Shown: one piece after another, positions 19,131-28,860 of the stretch
How positions within the stretch are numbered: the first letter of the stretch is position 1
Layout of the letters: each line of letters begins with the position of its first letter
DNA from: Caldilineaceae bacterium
GTDB lineage: Bacteria; Chloroflexota; Anaerolineae; Caldilineales; Caldilineaceae
DNA: 64,000 bases
Direction of reading: 5' to 3'
NCBI GenBank assembly: GCA_022824685.1
Contig: JAJDZJ010000170.1
Span: 1-64,000 of the forward strand
Notes under the pieces: model-generated
Seen by the model: only the letters and a program-made list of their open reading frames with translations
Database searches by the model: none
What the model was told of the DNA's origin: nothing
Made by a program: the position numbers and the translations under genes

Positions 19131-20858
19131 ATGATTCACTCGATCCGCTGGCGACTGATTATCAGCTATACCGCCCTGACGATCCTCACGATTCTGCTGA
19201 TCAGCATCGTCGCCCTCAGCCTGCTCACACGCTACATGGCAGCCCGTGAACTTGAAACCCTTGCGCTCAACGCCGAGGCCGTCTCCCGCATCGCCCGGCC
19301 CTACCTGATTCACCGCGACCAGGACATCCGCCTTCAGCAGTTGGCCATCACCTCCGGCTTTCTCACCAATACCGACCTGAGAATCCTCGACCAGGACAGG
19401 CGGGTCATCGCCTACTCCCAGGCGCGCCCCGCCGCGTTGGATTCGGGGTCGGCGCTCACGACCCTGCTGAGCGAACTTTCTCGCAGCGGCAAAGAATCCT
19501 GGAAGAGAGGGATGCTCAGTCCCGTAATTGTGATCTCCGGGGCCGGTCATCCGCGAGGAATGCTGGCGCTGGACCTGGACGAAGAGGAATACGCCGCCGA
19601 AAACGCGGCCGCCCTGTCCCTTGAAAGGCGGCCTGGCTTTCTGGGGGACAGGCTGGTCATCATAGACCCGGCGTCCGCTTCACCGGGTGACGGCGGCGCC
19701 GCCTCAAACGGCGCTGTTGCAGACTCTGGTCCATCGGCGCCGCGCATCTGGCGCATCGTCTTCGGCTACAAGCCCGATTCAGCGCCGGCCCCGGCGCAAG
19801 GGCCCGAAGTCACCCTTCCCGTGCACTTTGACAAACAGGTCGTCGGTTACGTTCAGATGACCAACAGATTCACTTTCTTCGCCGAACCCCTCCTCGCAAT
19901 ACGCCGCGCCCTTGTCGTGGCCGGCATGGGCGCCGTGCTAGTCGCCGTCCTGCTCGGCTTCCTGATGAGCCGAACCCTGACCGCGCCTCTCATGGTCCTG
20001 TCCAGCGCCACCCGGAAGATGGAAGCGGGCGACCTCGCGGTTCGTGCGCCGGAATCGGTGGGCGAAATCGGCGACCTCTCGCGCCGCTTCAACCGTATGG
20101 CAGCCAGGCTTCAGGCCTCTTTTGCGGACCTGGCCGCCGAGCGCGATGCCCTGCGCCGTTTCATCGCCGACGCATCGCACGAGTTGCGTACTCCGCTCAC
20201 CGCGCTCCGGCAGTTCGTGGAAATCCTTCAGGGAAAGGCCGGCGGCGAACCGGAGACGCGCACAGAGTTTCTCGCCGAAAGCCATCGCCAGCTGGAACGT
20301 CTGCAATGGATCACCGGCCATCTGCTTGACCTTTCCAGACTCGATGGCGGCGTGGCGGCGCTGGACATTGCGCAACATGATCCCGCTCACATTTTGGAAG
20401 AGGCGTTGGCCCCCTTCCGTTCCGTCGCATATGCCAAACAGATTGAATTGCGGCTGACCGTGGAGGACGGCCTCGATTCGATCTGGTGTGACCGGGTCAG
20501 CCTGGAGATGGCCTTGGCCAACCTCCTCGACAACGCGCTCAAATTTACCCCTGAGGGCGGTCTCGTGGAAATCACGGCATCCAGCGCCGACCGGGAAACT
20601 CTGCTTTCCGTCCGAGACAACGGTCCAGGCATTCAACCAGCTGACAAGGATCAACTGTTCGAGCGCTTCTATCGCGGCGAAGGGAGTCAGTCGCTTCCCG
20701 GGGCCGGGCTGGGCCTGGCAATTGTCAAGAGCACAGTTGAAGCGCATCGCGGCAGCGTGCAGGTGGAAAGCGTCTCCGGCGCCGCCTTTACCATCTCTCT
20801 TCCATCAGATCCGCCGGAGACGACAGGCATTGGCTCGAACCCGACGCACCCCGGCTAG
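19131..20858 (+). CDS. Sensor histidine kinase (2 TM, HAMP, HisKA, HATPase_c)
   Basis: 'FIADASHELRTPLTALRQFVEILQG', 'LANLLDNALKFTPEGG', 'GAGLGLAIVKS'. Confidence 0.95.
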   Translation: MIHSIRWRLIISYTALTILTILLISIVALSLLTRYMAARELETLALNAEAVSRIARPYLIHRDQDIRLQQLAITSGFLTNTDLRILDQDRRVIAYSQARPAALDSGSALTTLLSELSRSGKESWKRGMLSPVIVISGAGHPRGMLALDLDEEEYAAENAAALSLERRPGFLGDRLVIIDPASASPGDGGAASNGAVADSGPSAPRIWRIVFGYKPDSAPAPAQGPEVTLPVHFDKQVVGYVQMTNRFTFFAEPLLAIRRALVVAGMGAVLVAVLLGFLMSRTLTAPLMVLSSATRKMEAGDLAVRAPESVGEIGDLSRRFNRMAARLQASFADLAAERDALRRFIADASHELRTPLTALRQFVEILQGKAGGEPETRTEFLAESHRQLERLQWITGHLLDLSRLDGGVAALDIAQHDPAHILEEALAPFRSVAYAKQIELRLTVEDGLDSIWCDRVSLEMALANLLDNALKFTPEGGLVEITASSADRETLLSVRDNGPGIQPADKDQLFERFYRGEGSQSLPGAGLGLAIVKSTVEAHRGSVQVESVSGAAFTISLPSDPPETTGIGSNPTHPG

Positions 20859-20898
20859 CGCGGCTTCCCAACCTCCTACACAGTTCCCAACGGGAACG

Positions 20899-20928
20899 AA
20901 AAACCCGGCGCAAGTCAAGTCGCCGGGC
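20899..20928 (-). terminator. Terminator hairpin between convergent genes
   Basis: CCCGGCG...CGCCGGG, followed on minus strand by TTTTT. Confidence 0.65.
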
Positions 20929-21034
20929 TCTCATCACGCGAATTCCAAACCCAATAGGAATTGGGCTCCTGCCGGTCACGCCCCTCCAACCTTCATGCTG
21001 GAGGCCGCGCCCCCTTCACCATTCCAGACTCGTC

Positions 21035-21409
21035 TTAGGCTGAAGATGCCTCCGCCTGCTGCTGACCGTTCTGGATCAGGCTCGTATCCTGATATTTCTT
21101 GCCCTCTTCGATCAACATAACCGGAATCCCATTGCGTATGGGGTAGCGGTAACCGTTACGGGGATTCAGCAAAAACTTGCTGTCGTCCATCAGCTGCAGT
21201 TTCCCCTTGTCCTCAGGATCAACCAGGATCTCCAGCAGTTGCGGACTCACCTCGCCGCCCAAGGGCGCGTCCTCCAGAGGCGTAACCGGCGTCTCGGGCA
21301 AGACGCCGCTGCCCACCCCCTCGGACTGCCCTTGACCCAGGACCTGCTTCAGTACATACACAACGCCGGCGGCAAAGCCGACAAAGAACAGGAATTTGAG
21401 CAGCTTTTT
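21035..21409 (-). CDS. Membrane-anchored Trm112/UPF0434-like domain protein
   Basis: N-terminal TM then 'LLEILVDPEDKGKLQLMDDSKFLLNPRNGYRYPIRNGIPVMLIEEGKK'. Confidence 0.7.
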   Translation of the reverse strand, partial: KKLLKFLFFVGFAAGVVYVLKQVLGQGQSEGVGSGVLPETPVTPLEDAPLGGEVSPQLLEILVDPEDKGKLQLMDDSKFLLNPRNGYRYPIRNGIPVMLIEEGKKYQDTSLIQNGQQQAEASSA

Positions 21410-21718
21410 CATCGCGCGACTCCCTCTCTCTCGATTCAAGACTCAGTCATCATATTTGCTGCCATCGTAGCACACACACTTCCCTCAAGAAAATCCACAG
21501 GCTCCTGCCGCTACACCAGCCAGCCCTCTCCGCCGTCCCACTGACCACTTCCGTTCTGACCCCTGCCGTTCCAGCCGGTTTTCCTTGCGTGATCGTCGCC
21601 GCTGCTGTATAGTCCAATCACAAGACGCGGCGGATGGGACATTGGTCCTGGCCCTCCGATCGTTTTCTGCCGCTCCTGCCCGCCGTGATTCGGATTCCGC
21701 ATGGAAACGGGAACGGGA

Positions 21719-22018
21719 ATGACCGGCTTCGATGATCCCTTTCAGATCGAACTGAGTTCGTTTTCCCAGGCGCAAAGCGCAGCCGCAAACGCTGTCCGCT
21801 ACGTGGCAAATTCCGAGTTCAACCAGGCTGTCCTGTTCTTCAAGGACGGGAGTTTCCTGCAGTTCGAGCACAAAGGGCGGGACAAACGCTGGGCACAAGC
21901 TTCTGCGCAGCGTACGCAAGCCGACCGCGCCTGTCTCGGCATGAGCCACTTCCGGCTCAATGCCCTCCACCTGCAGCTCTACTTTGAAGATGGCAGCGAT
22001 GTCGCCTTCACAATCTGA
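21719..22018 (+). CDS. Hypothetical small protein
   Basis: ORF of about 99 aa with globular composition, upstream of and co-directional with 22054. Confidence 0.55.
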   Translation: MTGFDDPFQIELSSFSQAQSAAANAVRYVANSEFNQAVLFFKDGSFLQFEHKGRDKRWAQASAQRTQADRACLGMSHFRLNALHLQLYFEDGSDVAFTI

Positions 22019-22053
22019 CCAGGCCTGTCGTTACAAAGTGAGGAGAACCAACC

Positions 22054-22251
22054 ATGGCGCGCATCGATGAAAGACAGGAGTTCAGCAGCTGGCTGCTGGC
22101 GCTTCGGGCCGGCGTTTTGACTGAAATACAGTTGGACACGCTCCAGCAACTGATCGACGACGGCAAAGCGGACGATCTGGAAGCCGCGGCCCGCTATCTC
22201 GACTGGCAGGATTCCGTGATTGATCCCACCGAACACTTTTACGGCCACTGA
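22054..22251 (+). CDS. Hypothetical small protein
   Basis: 65-aa ORF preceded by GAGGAGA-type SD ('gtgaggagaaccaaccatg'). Confidence 0.6.
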   Translation: MARIDERQEFSSWLLALRAGVLTEIQLDTLQQLIDDGKADDLEAAARYLDWQDSVIDPTEHFYGH

Positions 22252-22276
22252 TTCAGAATTCCCGCCAAATTAACAG

Positions 22277-22313
22277 AAGAAAAAAGCGGGCAGTTGACAT
22301 CCAACTGCCCGCT
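22277..22313 (-). terminator. Rho-independent terminator of the M16 peptidase gene
   Basis: Minus strand AGCGGGCAGTTG...CAACTGCCCGCT-TTTTTC. Confidence 0.9.
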
Positions 22314-22336
22314 CTTGATTGGCCTTCCGTGCCAGC

Positions 22337-25300
22337 CTACTCCGCATAGTCTTCCGGATATAGCGACACCAGAATGTACCGGTCCAGCGGCAGGAATTCC
22401 AGCGCGGAAGCCTGGACCCCTTCCACCGTCACCGCGTCGGTCCGGCTCTCCACGATGCCCAGGTCGACAAAGTTTGACAGGTCCACATCGTCCTCCGAGG
22501 CGTAGTATTCCAGAATCCGCAGCCAGTAACTGTTCTGCTCCAGTTGTTCCTCTCGCTGGCGAACGAACTGCGCCCTGGCTTTCTCCAACAGGTCTTCTCT
22601 CGGCCCGTCTGTCTGGACTTCGGTGATCAGCCCGAAGAGGGCATCCACCAGCTCCTGAACACGGGCAGGATCGCTGCCGAAGTACAGGGAAATCTCGTAG
22701 AGGCCGTCCGGGTCGGGCAGCACCGAGGCCGATGCGCCAAAGGCATAGACGCCGCCTAACTCCTCACGCAGCTCCTCGCGCATCAGGATGTCCAGAATCG
22801 TCTCCAGCATTCGCAGATGCAGCCGGTTCTCCAGGCTATCATCGCCAGGCCCCGTAAACAGAATCGTCGTCAGGCTCTGCTCGTCCTGGCCGCGATAGAC
22901 CGGTACCTCGATGACACCGGCGGGGGGATCCGGAGCCACGTCCTGCCCGGTCTCCGTCCGGTCCAGAGAGGGCAGATTGCCCAGGTATCTTTGCGACCAA
23001 TCGACCATCTGCTCCAGGTCGAAATTGCCGACAAAGACGAATGTGAAATCACTGAAATCGGCGAAACGCTCCTGGTAGATGTCGAAAGCCCGCTCCAGAT
23101 CGAGCGAATCGATAATATCCAGGGTTGGAACATTACGCCGCACGGAATCGCCGTAGCGGGCTTCAATGAAGGCGTCGGTCAACGCGCTGAAGGGATCCAA
23201 TTCACGATTGCGCAGGGATTCCGTATACTGGTCCTTCAGCGTGACGAATGCGTCGTCGTCCGCGTTCGCTGCCGTGCCATACAGGTAGACGAGCTGGAAC
23301 AACGTCTCGATGTACTCCTGCCCCGAATGGCCGTTAAACCCTTCCTCCAGTTCACCGATGTAAGGAGCGACCGCTACAGACTTGTCAGCAAGCAGGCGCT
23401 GCAGCGCCGCGTAGCTCACCTCTCCCACTGCGCTCTGGCTCACGATGCTGTCGATGAAATCAGCCTCCGGATAGTCGTCATCGCTGACCAGAGAGGAGCC
23501 GCCGGGGCTGCTCGCGCTGAACAGAATCTCCTCCTCCTTGAAAGCCGTCGGCTTTAGCAGGACGCGGACCCCGTTGGCAAGCGTAATGTCCGTCACTTCG
23601 TAGGTATCGTCCGCCTGACGGGACAGAATCTCCACCGGCTCCGGAATCTCGGTCAACAGCGCTGTTACTGCCTCAATGTCCTGGTAGGGGTCTACCTGCT
23701 TTGTCCGAACGTCGGCGATCACCGCGGCCAGTTCATCCTCATTGGGCAGGCTATCCGCGTCCCGCTCCGGTCCGACGACAAATACCGAGCGATTGCTTCC
23801 GCCCACGTACAGTTCCGCCCTCTGATTGACGTCGTCGCGGCTGATCCCCTCCAACAGCCGTCCCACCAGATCAAATTCCACCGCGATGCCGGGAACGGCC
23901 TCGTTCTCCAGGAAGTTGCGGCTATACTCGCTCGCCAGTGAATGGTTGCGAAGATTCTCGCGGTCATTGTAAAGCCGCTCATAGGTGTTCAGGATGTCCG
24001 ATTTGGCTCGTTCCACTTCGGCTGCCGTGAAGCCGTGGCGGCGCACGCGCTCCACCTCGGTCAGGGCAGCGTCAAGGCTGGAAAGCGCCTCGCCCTGGCG
24101 CACCTGCACGCCGACCACCTGGTAGCTCACGCCCCGCACCAGTCGACCCTCACTGACAAATGCTCCCAGGAATGGAGAATCCGCCTCGCGCGTGAGGTCG
24201 TCAAGCCGGAAATTGAGCATCTTGTAAAACAGGTTGCCGATCAACCTGTCGCGGAAGATGCCCGGTGAGCTCAGATCCGGCGCCGCCTGCCTGTAGATGA
24301 TTTGGGCAATCGTCACCGGGAACTCCGGGTCGGTCAGTATCAGATAGCCGGTGTCCTCATAGTCGGGCAGAGAGTAGGCAACACGCGGGCGGACCGTCTC
24401 CGGCGCTTTGAGCCCGCCGAAATGTTCAACAATCTTCGTCTCAATCGCGTCTTCGTCGATGTCGCCCACCACAATGACCGCCATCAGGTCGGGCCGGTAC
24501 CAGTCCTCGTAGAACCTGCGCAAAGTCTCCGGCGGCGTGTTCCGCACAATCTCCATGTCCCCGATCGGCATCCGGTCAGTATACCGGGATTCGCCCAGCA
24601 TCAGGGGGAACAGCTGCTTGTTCAGTCTGCCGCTGGCATTCTGATCGCGCAGACGCTCCTCTTCCAGAATCACGCCGCGCTCGCTCTCGACCTCGTCATC
24701 CGCGATCGTCGCCCGGCTGGCCCAATCCTCCGCGACCTGGAACGTCGTGCTGATAATCTCCTCGTCATCGGTGGGAAATTCCAGGAAATAGACCGTCTCG
24801 TCAAAGGAGGTATATGCGTTCACGTCCGGCCCGAATGACATGCCCACGGTCTCGAAATAGTCGATCAGAGCCTGCTTGGGGAAGCGCTCGGTGCCGTTGA
24901 ACATCATGTGCTCAAGAAAATGGGCCAGCCCCAACTGGTCCTCATCCTCTTGCAGTGAACCCGCGTTCACCACGAGCATCAGCGTCGCGCGGTTGGCCGG
25001 CTCCGTATTGTGACGGATGTAATAGGTAAGGCCGTTTTCCAGCTTCGCCTTGCGGATGCTCGGGTCAAGTGGAATGGCCGCGTTCATGTCCAACTTTTCG
25101 CTGTCGAGATCCAGGCTCGCCTGCGCCTGATCGGTCTCCGGTCCAGGCGCCTCCGCTTGCTCCGGGCCCGATTCCGTCCCCCCGGGCGCGCCGGCGGCAG
25201 GCGGTCCAATGCCCTCGCATGCACTGACAAGCAGCGCAATGAGCAGGAGCAGGCCCACAAGTCGCCTGGCCCTCCCTGCTGTGCGCACTCCGAAAGTCCT

Positions 25301-25354
25301 GCGTCCCGCCTGACCCGGGGAGGCAACGGGCTGCTTCGACGTTAATCCAGTCAT
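22337..25354 (-). CDS. M16 family zinc metallopeptidase (pitrilysin-like), lipoprotein/secreted
   Basis: Inverted zinc motif 'HFLEHMMFNGTERFP'; lipobox-like 'LLVSACEG'; two M16 repeats. Confidence 0.93.
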   Translation of the reverse strand: MTGLTSKQPVASPGQAGRRTFGVRTAGRARRLVGLLLLIALLVSACEGIGPPAAGAPGGTESGPEQAEAPGPETDQAQASLDLDSEKLDMNAAIPLDPSIRKAKLENGLTYYIRHNTEPANRATLMLVVNAGSLQEDEDQLGLAHFLEHMMFNGTERFPKQALIDYFETVGMSFGPDVNAYTSFDETVYFLEFPTDDEEIISTTFQVAEDWASRATIADDEVESERGVILEEERLRDQNASGRLNKQLFPLMLGESRYTDRMPIGDMEIVRNTPPETLRRFYEDWYRPDLMAVIVVGDIDEDAIETKIVEHFGGLKAPETVRPRVAYSLPDYEDTGYLILTDPEFPVTIAQIIYRQAAPDLSSPGIFRDRLIGNLFYKMLNFRLDDLTREADSPFLGAFVSEGRLVRGVSYQVVGVQVRQGEALSSLDAALTEVERVRRHGFTAAEVERAKSDILNTYERLYNDRENLRNHSLASEYSRNFLENEAVPGIAVEFDLVGRLLEGISRDDVNQRAELYVGGSNRSVFVVGPERDADSLPNEDELAAVIADVRTKQVDPYQDIEAVTALLTEIPEPVEILSRQADDTYEVTDITLANGVRVLLKPTAFKEEEILFSASSPGGSSLVSDDDYPEADFIDSIVSQSAVGEVSYAALQRLLADKSVAVAPYIGELEEGFNGHSGQEYIETLFQLVYLYGTAANADDDAFVTLKDQYTESLRNRELDPFSALTDAFIEARYGDSVRRNVPTLDIIDSLDLERAFDIYQERFADFSDFTFVFVGNFDLEQMVDWSQRYLGNLPSLDRTETGQDVAPDPPAGVIEVPVYRGQDEQSLTTILFTGPGDDSLENRLHLRMLETILDILMREELREELGGVYAFGASASVLPDPDGLYEISLYFGSDPARVQELVDALFGLITEVQTDGPREDLLEKARAQFVRQREEQLEQNSYWLRILEYYASEDDVDLSNFVDLGIVESRTDAVTVEGVQASALEFLPLDRYILVSLYPEDYAE

Positions 25355-26143
25355 TCTTGGCTCCTTATTCTTTTCGGTTTCCAGGTAGCTCGCTCTGGCG
25401 ACTACCAGTGTAAGCAATGAATGTGAATTTCCTGTTGTCTTGAGATGTAGCTTTCTCAATCTTCAGCGCCAACCTGTACGGCCGTTCTGCCCTGCCCGAG
25501 GCGCCTGGGCCTTTTCCCCTGTGTCCCGGCTAGTCGGCCCGTCGGGCATCCCATGGGCGGGAGGGCTCCCCGCGCAACGCCCCAGACAACTCTCTCCCTT
25601 TTTCCTGTCGCGAGATTGGGTTGGTTGCGCCCAGCGGCCTATGGGTACACACCAACACGGCCAACCATACGCTACACAAACCGCCCTGGCCGCGCCTATT
25701 CTGCGTCCAATTCAACCGGCCCTGACGCTCTTCGAACGCCGCGCTTCAGACACGGCAGTGCAAAGATGGCTTGCCGAAAAAGTATAAGGGATCCGCGAAC
25801 CAAGCCCCAAAAAAGTCAAGGCTGGAACCGGACGAATTCCGCCGTAACGCGAGGAGAGAGGGGAGAGGAGTGAGGAGTGAGGAAGAGAGGATTACGGGGG
25901 GCGAAGTCATGATTGGGGCGAGGGACGGGCGACCTATTGATTACAGCAATGGTCAGTTGTCTGAACGGGGATTTGGGGGATGGTTTGGTGGCTGGACGGG
26001 AATATGGGGGGATGGGTGAGATCTGGGGATGGGCTTTGCATTGCGGGCGAGCGGCGGAGAGGAGGGCGAAAGAACTGCGGGGGAAGGGCGCAAGGGAGGT
26101 GTTGGCGTTTCTGATTGGAGGCGGGTTTCAGTGCGGAGAGGAA

Positions 26144-26169
26144 GGGGCGCCCACAAGGGGCGCCCCTAC
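26144..26169. repeat. Palindromic GGGGCGCCC-ACAA-GGGGCGCCCC-TAC intergenic repeat
   Basis: Direct reading; frames encode 'GAHKGRPY/GRPQGAPLQ'-type spurious peptides. Confidence 0.6.
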
Positions 26170-26370
26170 AGGGGAAGGCGGGGCGCGCAATCGAAGCGCG
26201 GCGAGCATGTAAGGTGGTGGCGGGGGCGCGCAAATGCCGCAGGGCAGCGGTAAGGGGGGAGGGTCCGAAGAGGCGCAGGTTTGAGGCTGCCTCGGGGAAC
26301 TCTCGATGGGGCCTTCAGCCCGCTTCTCCTGACAGCCCCAAGTTGTACTGCACACCTTCCTGGAACAGGC

Positions 26371-26400
26371 TTGACAATCCAAGCGTCACTGCCCTACAAT
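26371..26400 (+). promoter_or_regulatory. Sigma-70-like promoter upstream of nitrite/sulfite reductase
   Basis: TTGACA-N18-TACAAT. Confidence 0.6.
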
Positions 26401-26591
26401 TGTCGTCAAACGCCAAATAAGATGAGGCCGAATCGAAAGGGAGCGGGCGAACCTGTTATGCAGGCCTCCCGTCCACCTCTACATCAACGTGTTGGCCCTT
26501 GGAAGATCGGTTCTGTTTATTGCTTGCGGCTATCTGCTTCATCCACGCCGACCTGCTGACGGCGTAACTGACAATAGGCAAGGAGACAACT

Positions 26592-28850
26592 GTGTCGAAC
26601 ATCGGTTGGAAAGACGTCCTGACGGATGACATGCCCATTGATCTGGCCCACGAAATCGACATCTTCGAAGGCCAGATGGAATTGATGGGCCAGGGAAAGC
26701 TGGACGAAAAGGTCTTCGCTGAAACCCGTCTGCGCCGCGGTGTTTACGGCCAGCGCTACGACAACGGCCAGCGGCACGACGGCTTCGAGAGCAGAGAGCT
26801 CGAATTCGATGAAGCGGACCGCATCAAAGGGCCCGACACTCTCTGGCACGCACCCGGTATGCAGCGCATTAAAGTGCCCGGCGGCGGTCTGTCTCCGGAA
26901 CAGCTCGATGTCCTCGCCCAGGTGGCGGACGAGTACTCCGACGGCATCCTGCACATCACGACCCGCCAGGACATTCAGCTGCACTTCGTGCATATCGAGG
27001 ACACGCCGGACATGATGCGCCGGCTGGCCGCAGTCGGCATCACCACCCGAGAAGCCTGCGGCAACTCCGTCCGCAATGTCACTTGCTGCCACCTGTCCGG
27101 CGTCTGCCGCACAGAAGTCTTTGACGCCACGCCCTACTCCGACGCCTTCGCGCAGTTCCTGCTCGGCCACGACGACGTACAGGACTTTGGCCGCAAATTC
27201 AAACCGGCCTTTTCCGGCTGCGAAAGCGAAGCCTGCGGCCTGGTAATGATGCACGACATCGGCTACCTGGCTCAGATCAAGGAGGTCGACGGCAAGCCCA
27301 AGCGCGGCTTCAAAGTGTTTGTCGGCGGCGGTCTTGGCACGGTGCCGCATCAGGCCAAGGTGTTGAGCGAATTCACTTCGGAAGAGGAGATGCTGCCCCT
27401 GGTCCAGGCCGTCGCCCGCGTCTTCGCTCGATTGGGCGAAAAGCGCAACCGCAACCGCGCCCGGATCAAGTTCCTGGTGGCCAAGCTCGGCATCGATGAG
27501 TTCCGCCGTCTCGTCGAAGAGGAGCGCGAAACGCTTCCGCACGACGACCGCTGGACCGCCTATCTCGATACTCTGCCCCAGTACGAGGAGAAACCTGCCA
27601 AGCCTCCCACCTTCCTGAACGGCCAAGTACGTTCCACGGCATTCAACCAGTGGTTCGAAACCAACGTCTACAGCCAGCGCCAGGAGGGGTACAGCGTCGT
27701 GACGGTCAACCTCCCGTTGGGCGATCTGACGTCCAAGCAGACCTGGGAGCTGGCCGATGTCGCACGCAAATACGTGGGCGACAATGTCCGCGCCACAGTT
27801 GAGCAGAACATCGTCCTCCGCTGGGTCTCGGATTCCGATCTGCCCGGCCTTTACGAAGAGCTGAAAGCCATCGGCCTGGGCGATTCGGGGGCCGGCACGA
27901 TCGTCGATATCACCGCCTGCCCCGGCACCGATACCTGCAAACTTGGCATCGCCTCCTCGCGGGGTCTTGCCGGCGAGCTCCGCACGCGCCTGACCGCCAA
28001 GAGCGCCTCCCTACCCGACGCCATCAAGGATCTGAAGATCAAGATCAGCGGCTGCTTCAACTCCTGCGGCCAGCATCATGTCTCCGACATCGGCTTCTTC
28101 GGCAACAGCCGCCGATCCGGCAACTTCAAGATGCCCCATTTCCAGGTCGTGCTGGGCGGACGATGGCGCGACAATGCCGGCAGCTACGGTCTGGCCGTCG
28201 GCGCGGTTCCCTCCAAGACAGTACCTGAAGTCGTCGATATCATCACCAATCGCTACATTGACGAGCGCGCCAAAGGGGAAACGTTCCAGGATTGGATTGG
28301 ACGTATCGGCAAGAAGGAAGCCCGCGGCATGATCCAGCCCTTCATGAAGTTGCCAGCCTTTGAGCAGGAACCGGACTACTTCTCGGATTGGGGCGATCCC
28401 CGTGTATTCAGCCTGGGCGATATCGGCATCGGTGAATGCGCCGGTGAGGTCGTCTCCCTCTTCTCCATGGAAATATCACCCGCCGAATCAGAGGCCTTCG
28501 AAGCCCAGATCGCGCTTGACGAAAACGATCCGGCGCGCGCGGATGCGCTTGCCTACTCGTCGATGCTCAAGGCCGCCAGAGCCCTGGTAAGAACACAGTT
28601 TCTGGACGTAGGCGATAGCCCGGACCGCATCGTGCAGGAGTTCAAAGGCCGCTTTTTCGACACCGAGCTTTTCTTCGATCAGTACGCCAAGGGCAAGTTC
28701 GGGCAGTATTTGTTGGACCGGCACCAGAATCCAAATCCAAACCCCGACAACGATTCCGCCCACCGGCTGATCGAGGAGGCTCTCCTGTTCATCGAGGCCA
28801 CCCACGCCTGCGAATCCAAAGTCGGCGGCAACGTACTGGTAGAAATCTAA
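26592..28850 (+). CDS. Nitrite/sulfite reductase hemoprotein with C-terminal HEPN-like extension
   Basis: 'TACPGTDTCKLGIASSRGLAGELRTRL', 'ISGCFNSCGQHHVSDIGFFG' siroheme/4Fe-4S motifs; about 120-aa helical C-terminus. Confidence 0.92.
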   Translation: MSNIGWKDVLTDDMPIDLAHEIDIFEGQMELMGQGKLDEKVFAETRLRRGVYGQRYDNGQRHDGFESRELEFDEADRIKGPDTLWHAPGMQRIKVPGGGLSPEQLDVLAQVADEYSDGILHITTRQDIQLHFVHIEDTPDMMRRLAAVGITTREACGNSVRNVTCCHLSGVCRTEVFDATPYSDAFAQFLLGHDDVQDFGRKFKPAFSGCESEACGLVMMHDIGYLAQIKEVDGKPKRGFKVFVGGGLGTVPHQAKVLSEFTSEEEMLPLVQAVARVFARLGEKRNRNRARIKFLVAKLGIDEFRRLVEEERETLPHDDRWTAYLDTLPQYEEKPAKPPTFLNGQVRSTAFNQWFETNVYSQRQEGYSVVTVNLPLGDLTSKQTWELADVARKYVGDNVRATVEQNIVLRWVSDSDLPGLYEELKAIGLGDSGAGTIVDITACPGTDTCKLGIASSRGLAGELRTRLTAKSASLPDAIKDLKIKISGCFNSCGQHHVSDIGFFGNSRRSGNFKMPHFQVVLGGRWRDNAGSYGLAVGAVPSKTVPEVVDIITNRYIDERAKGETFQDWIGRIGKKEARGMIQPFMKLPAFEQEPDYFSDWGDPRVFSLGDIGIGECAGEVVSLFSMEISPAESEAFEAQIALDENDPARADALAYSSMLKAARALVRTQFLDVGDSPDRIVQEFKGRFFDTELFFDQYAKGKFGQYLLDRHQNPNPNPDNDSAHRLIEEALLFIEATHACESKVGGNVLVEI

Positions 28851-28860
28851 ACGCGGTTCG

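Noticed and set aside
25934-26233. Several small ORFs (e.g. 'RGAPCGRPFLSALKPASNQKRQ')
   Set aside because: Translations of the GGGGCGCCCC palindromic repeat and G-rich intergenic DNA, not credible proteins
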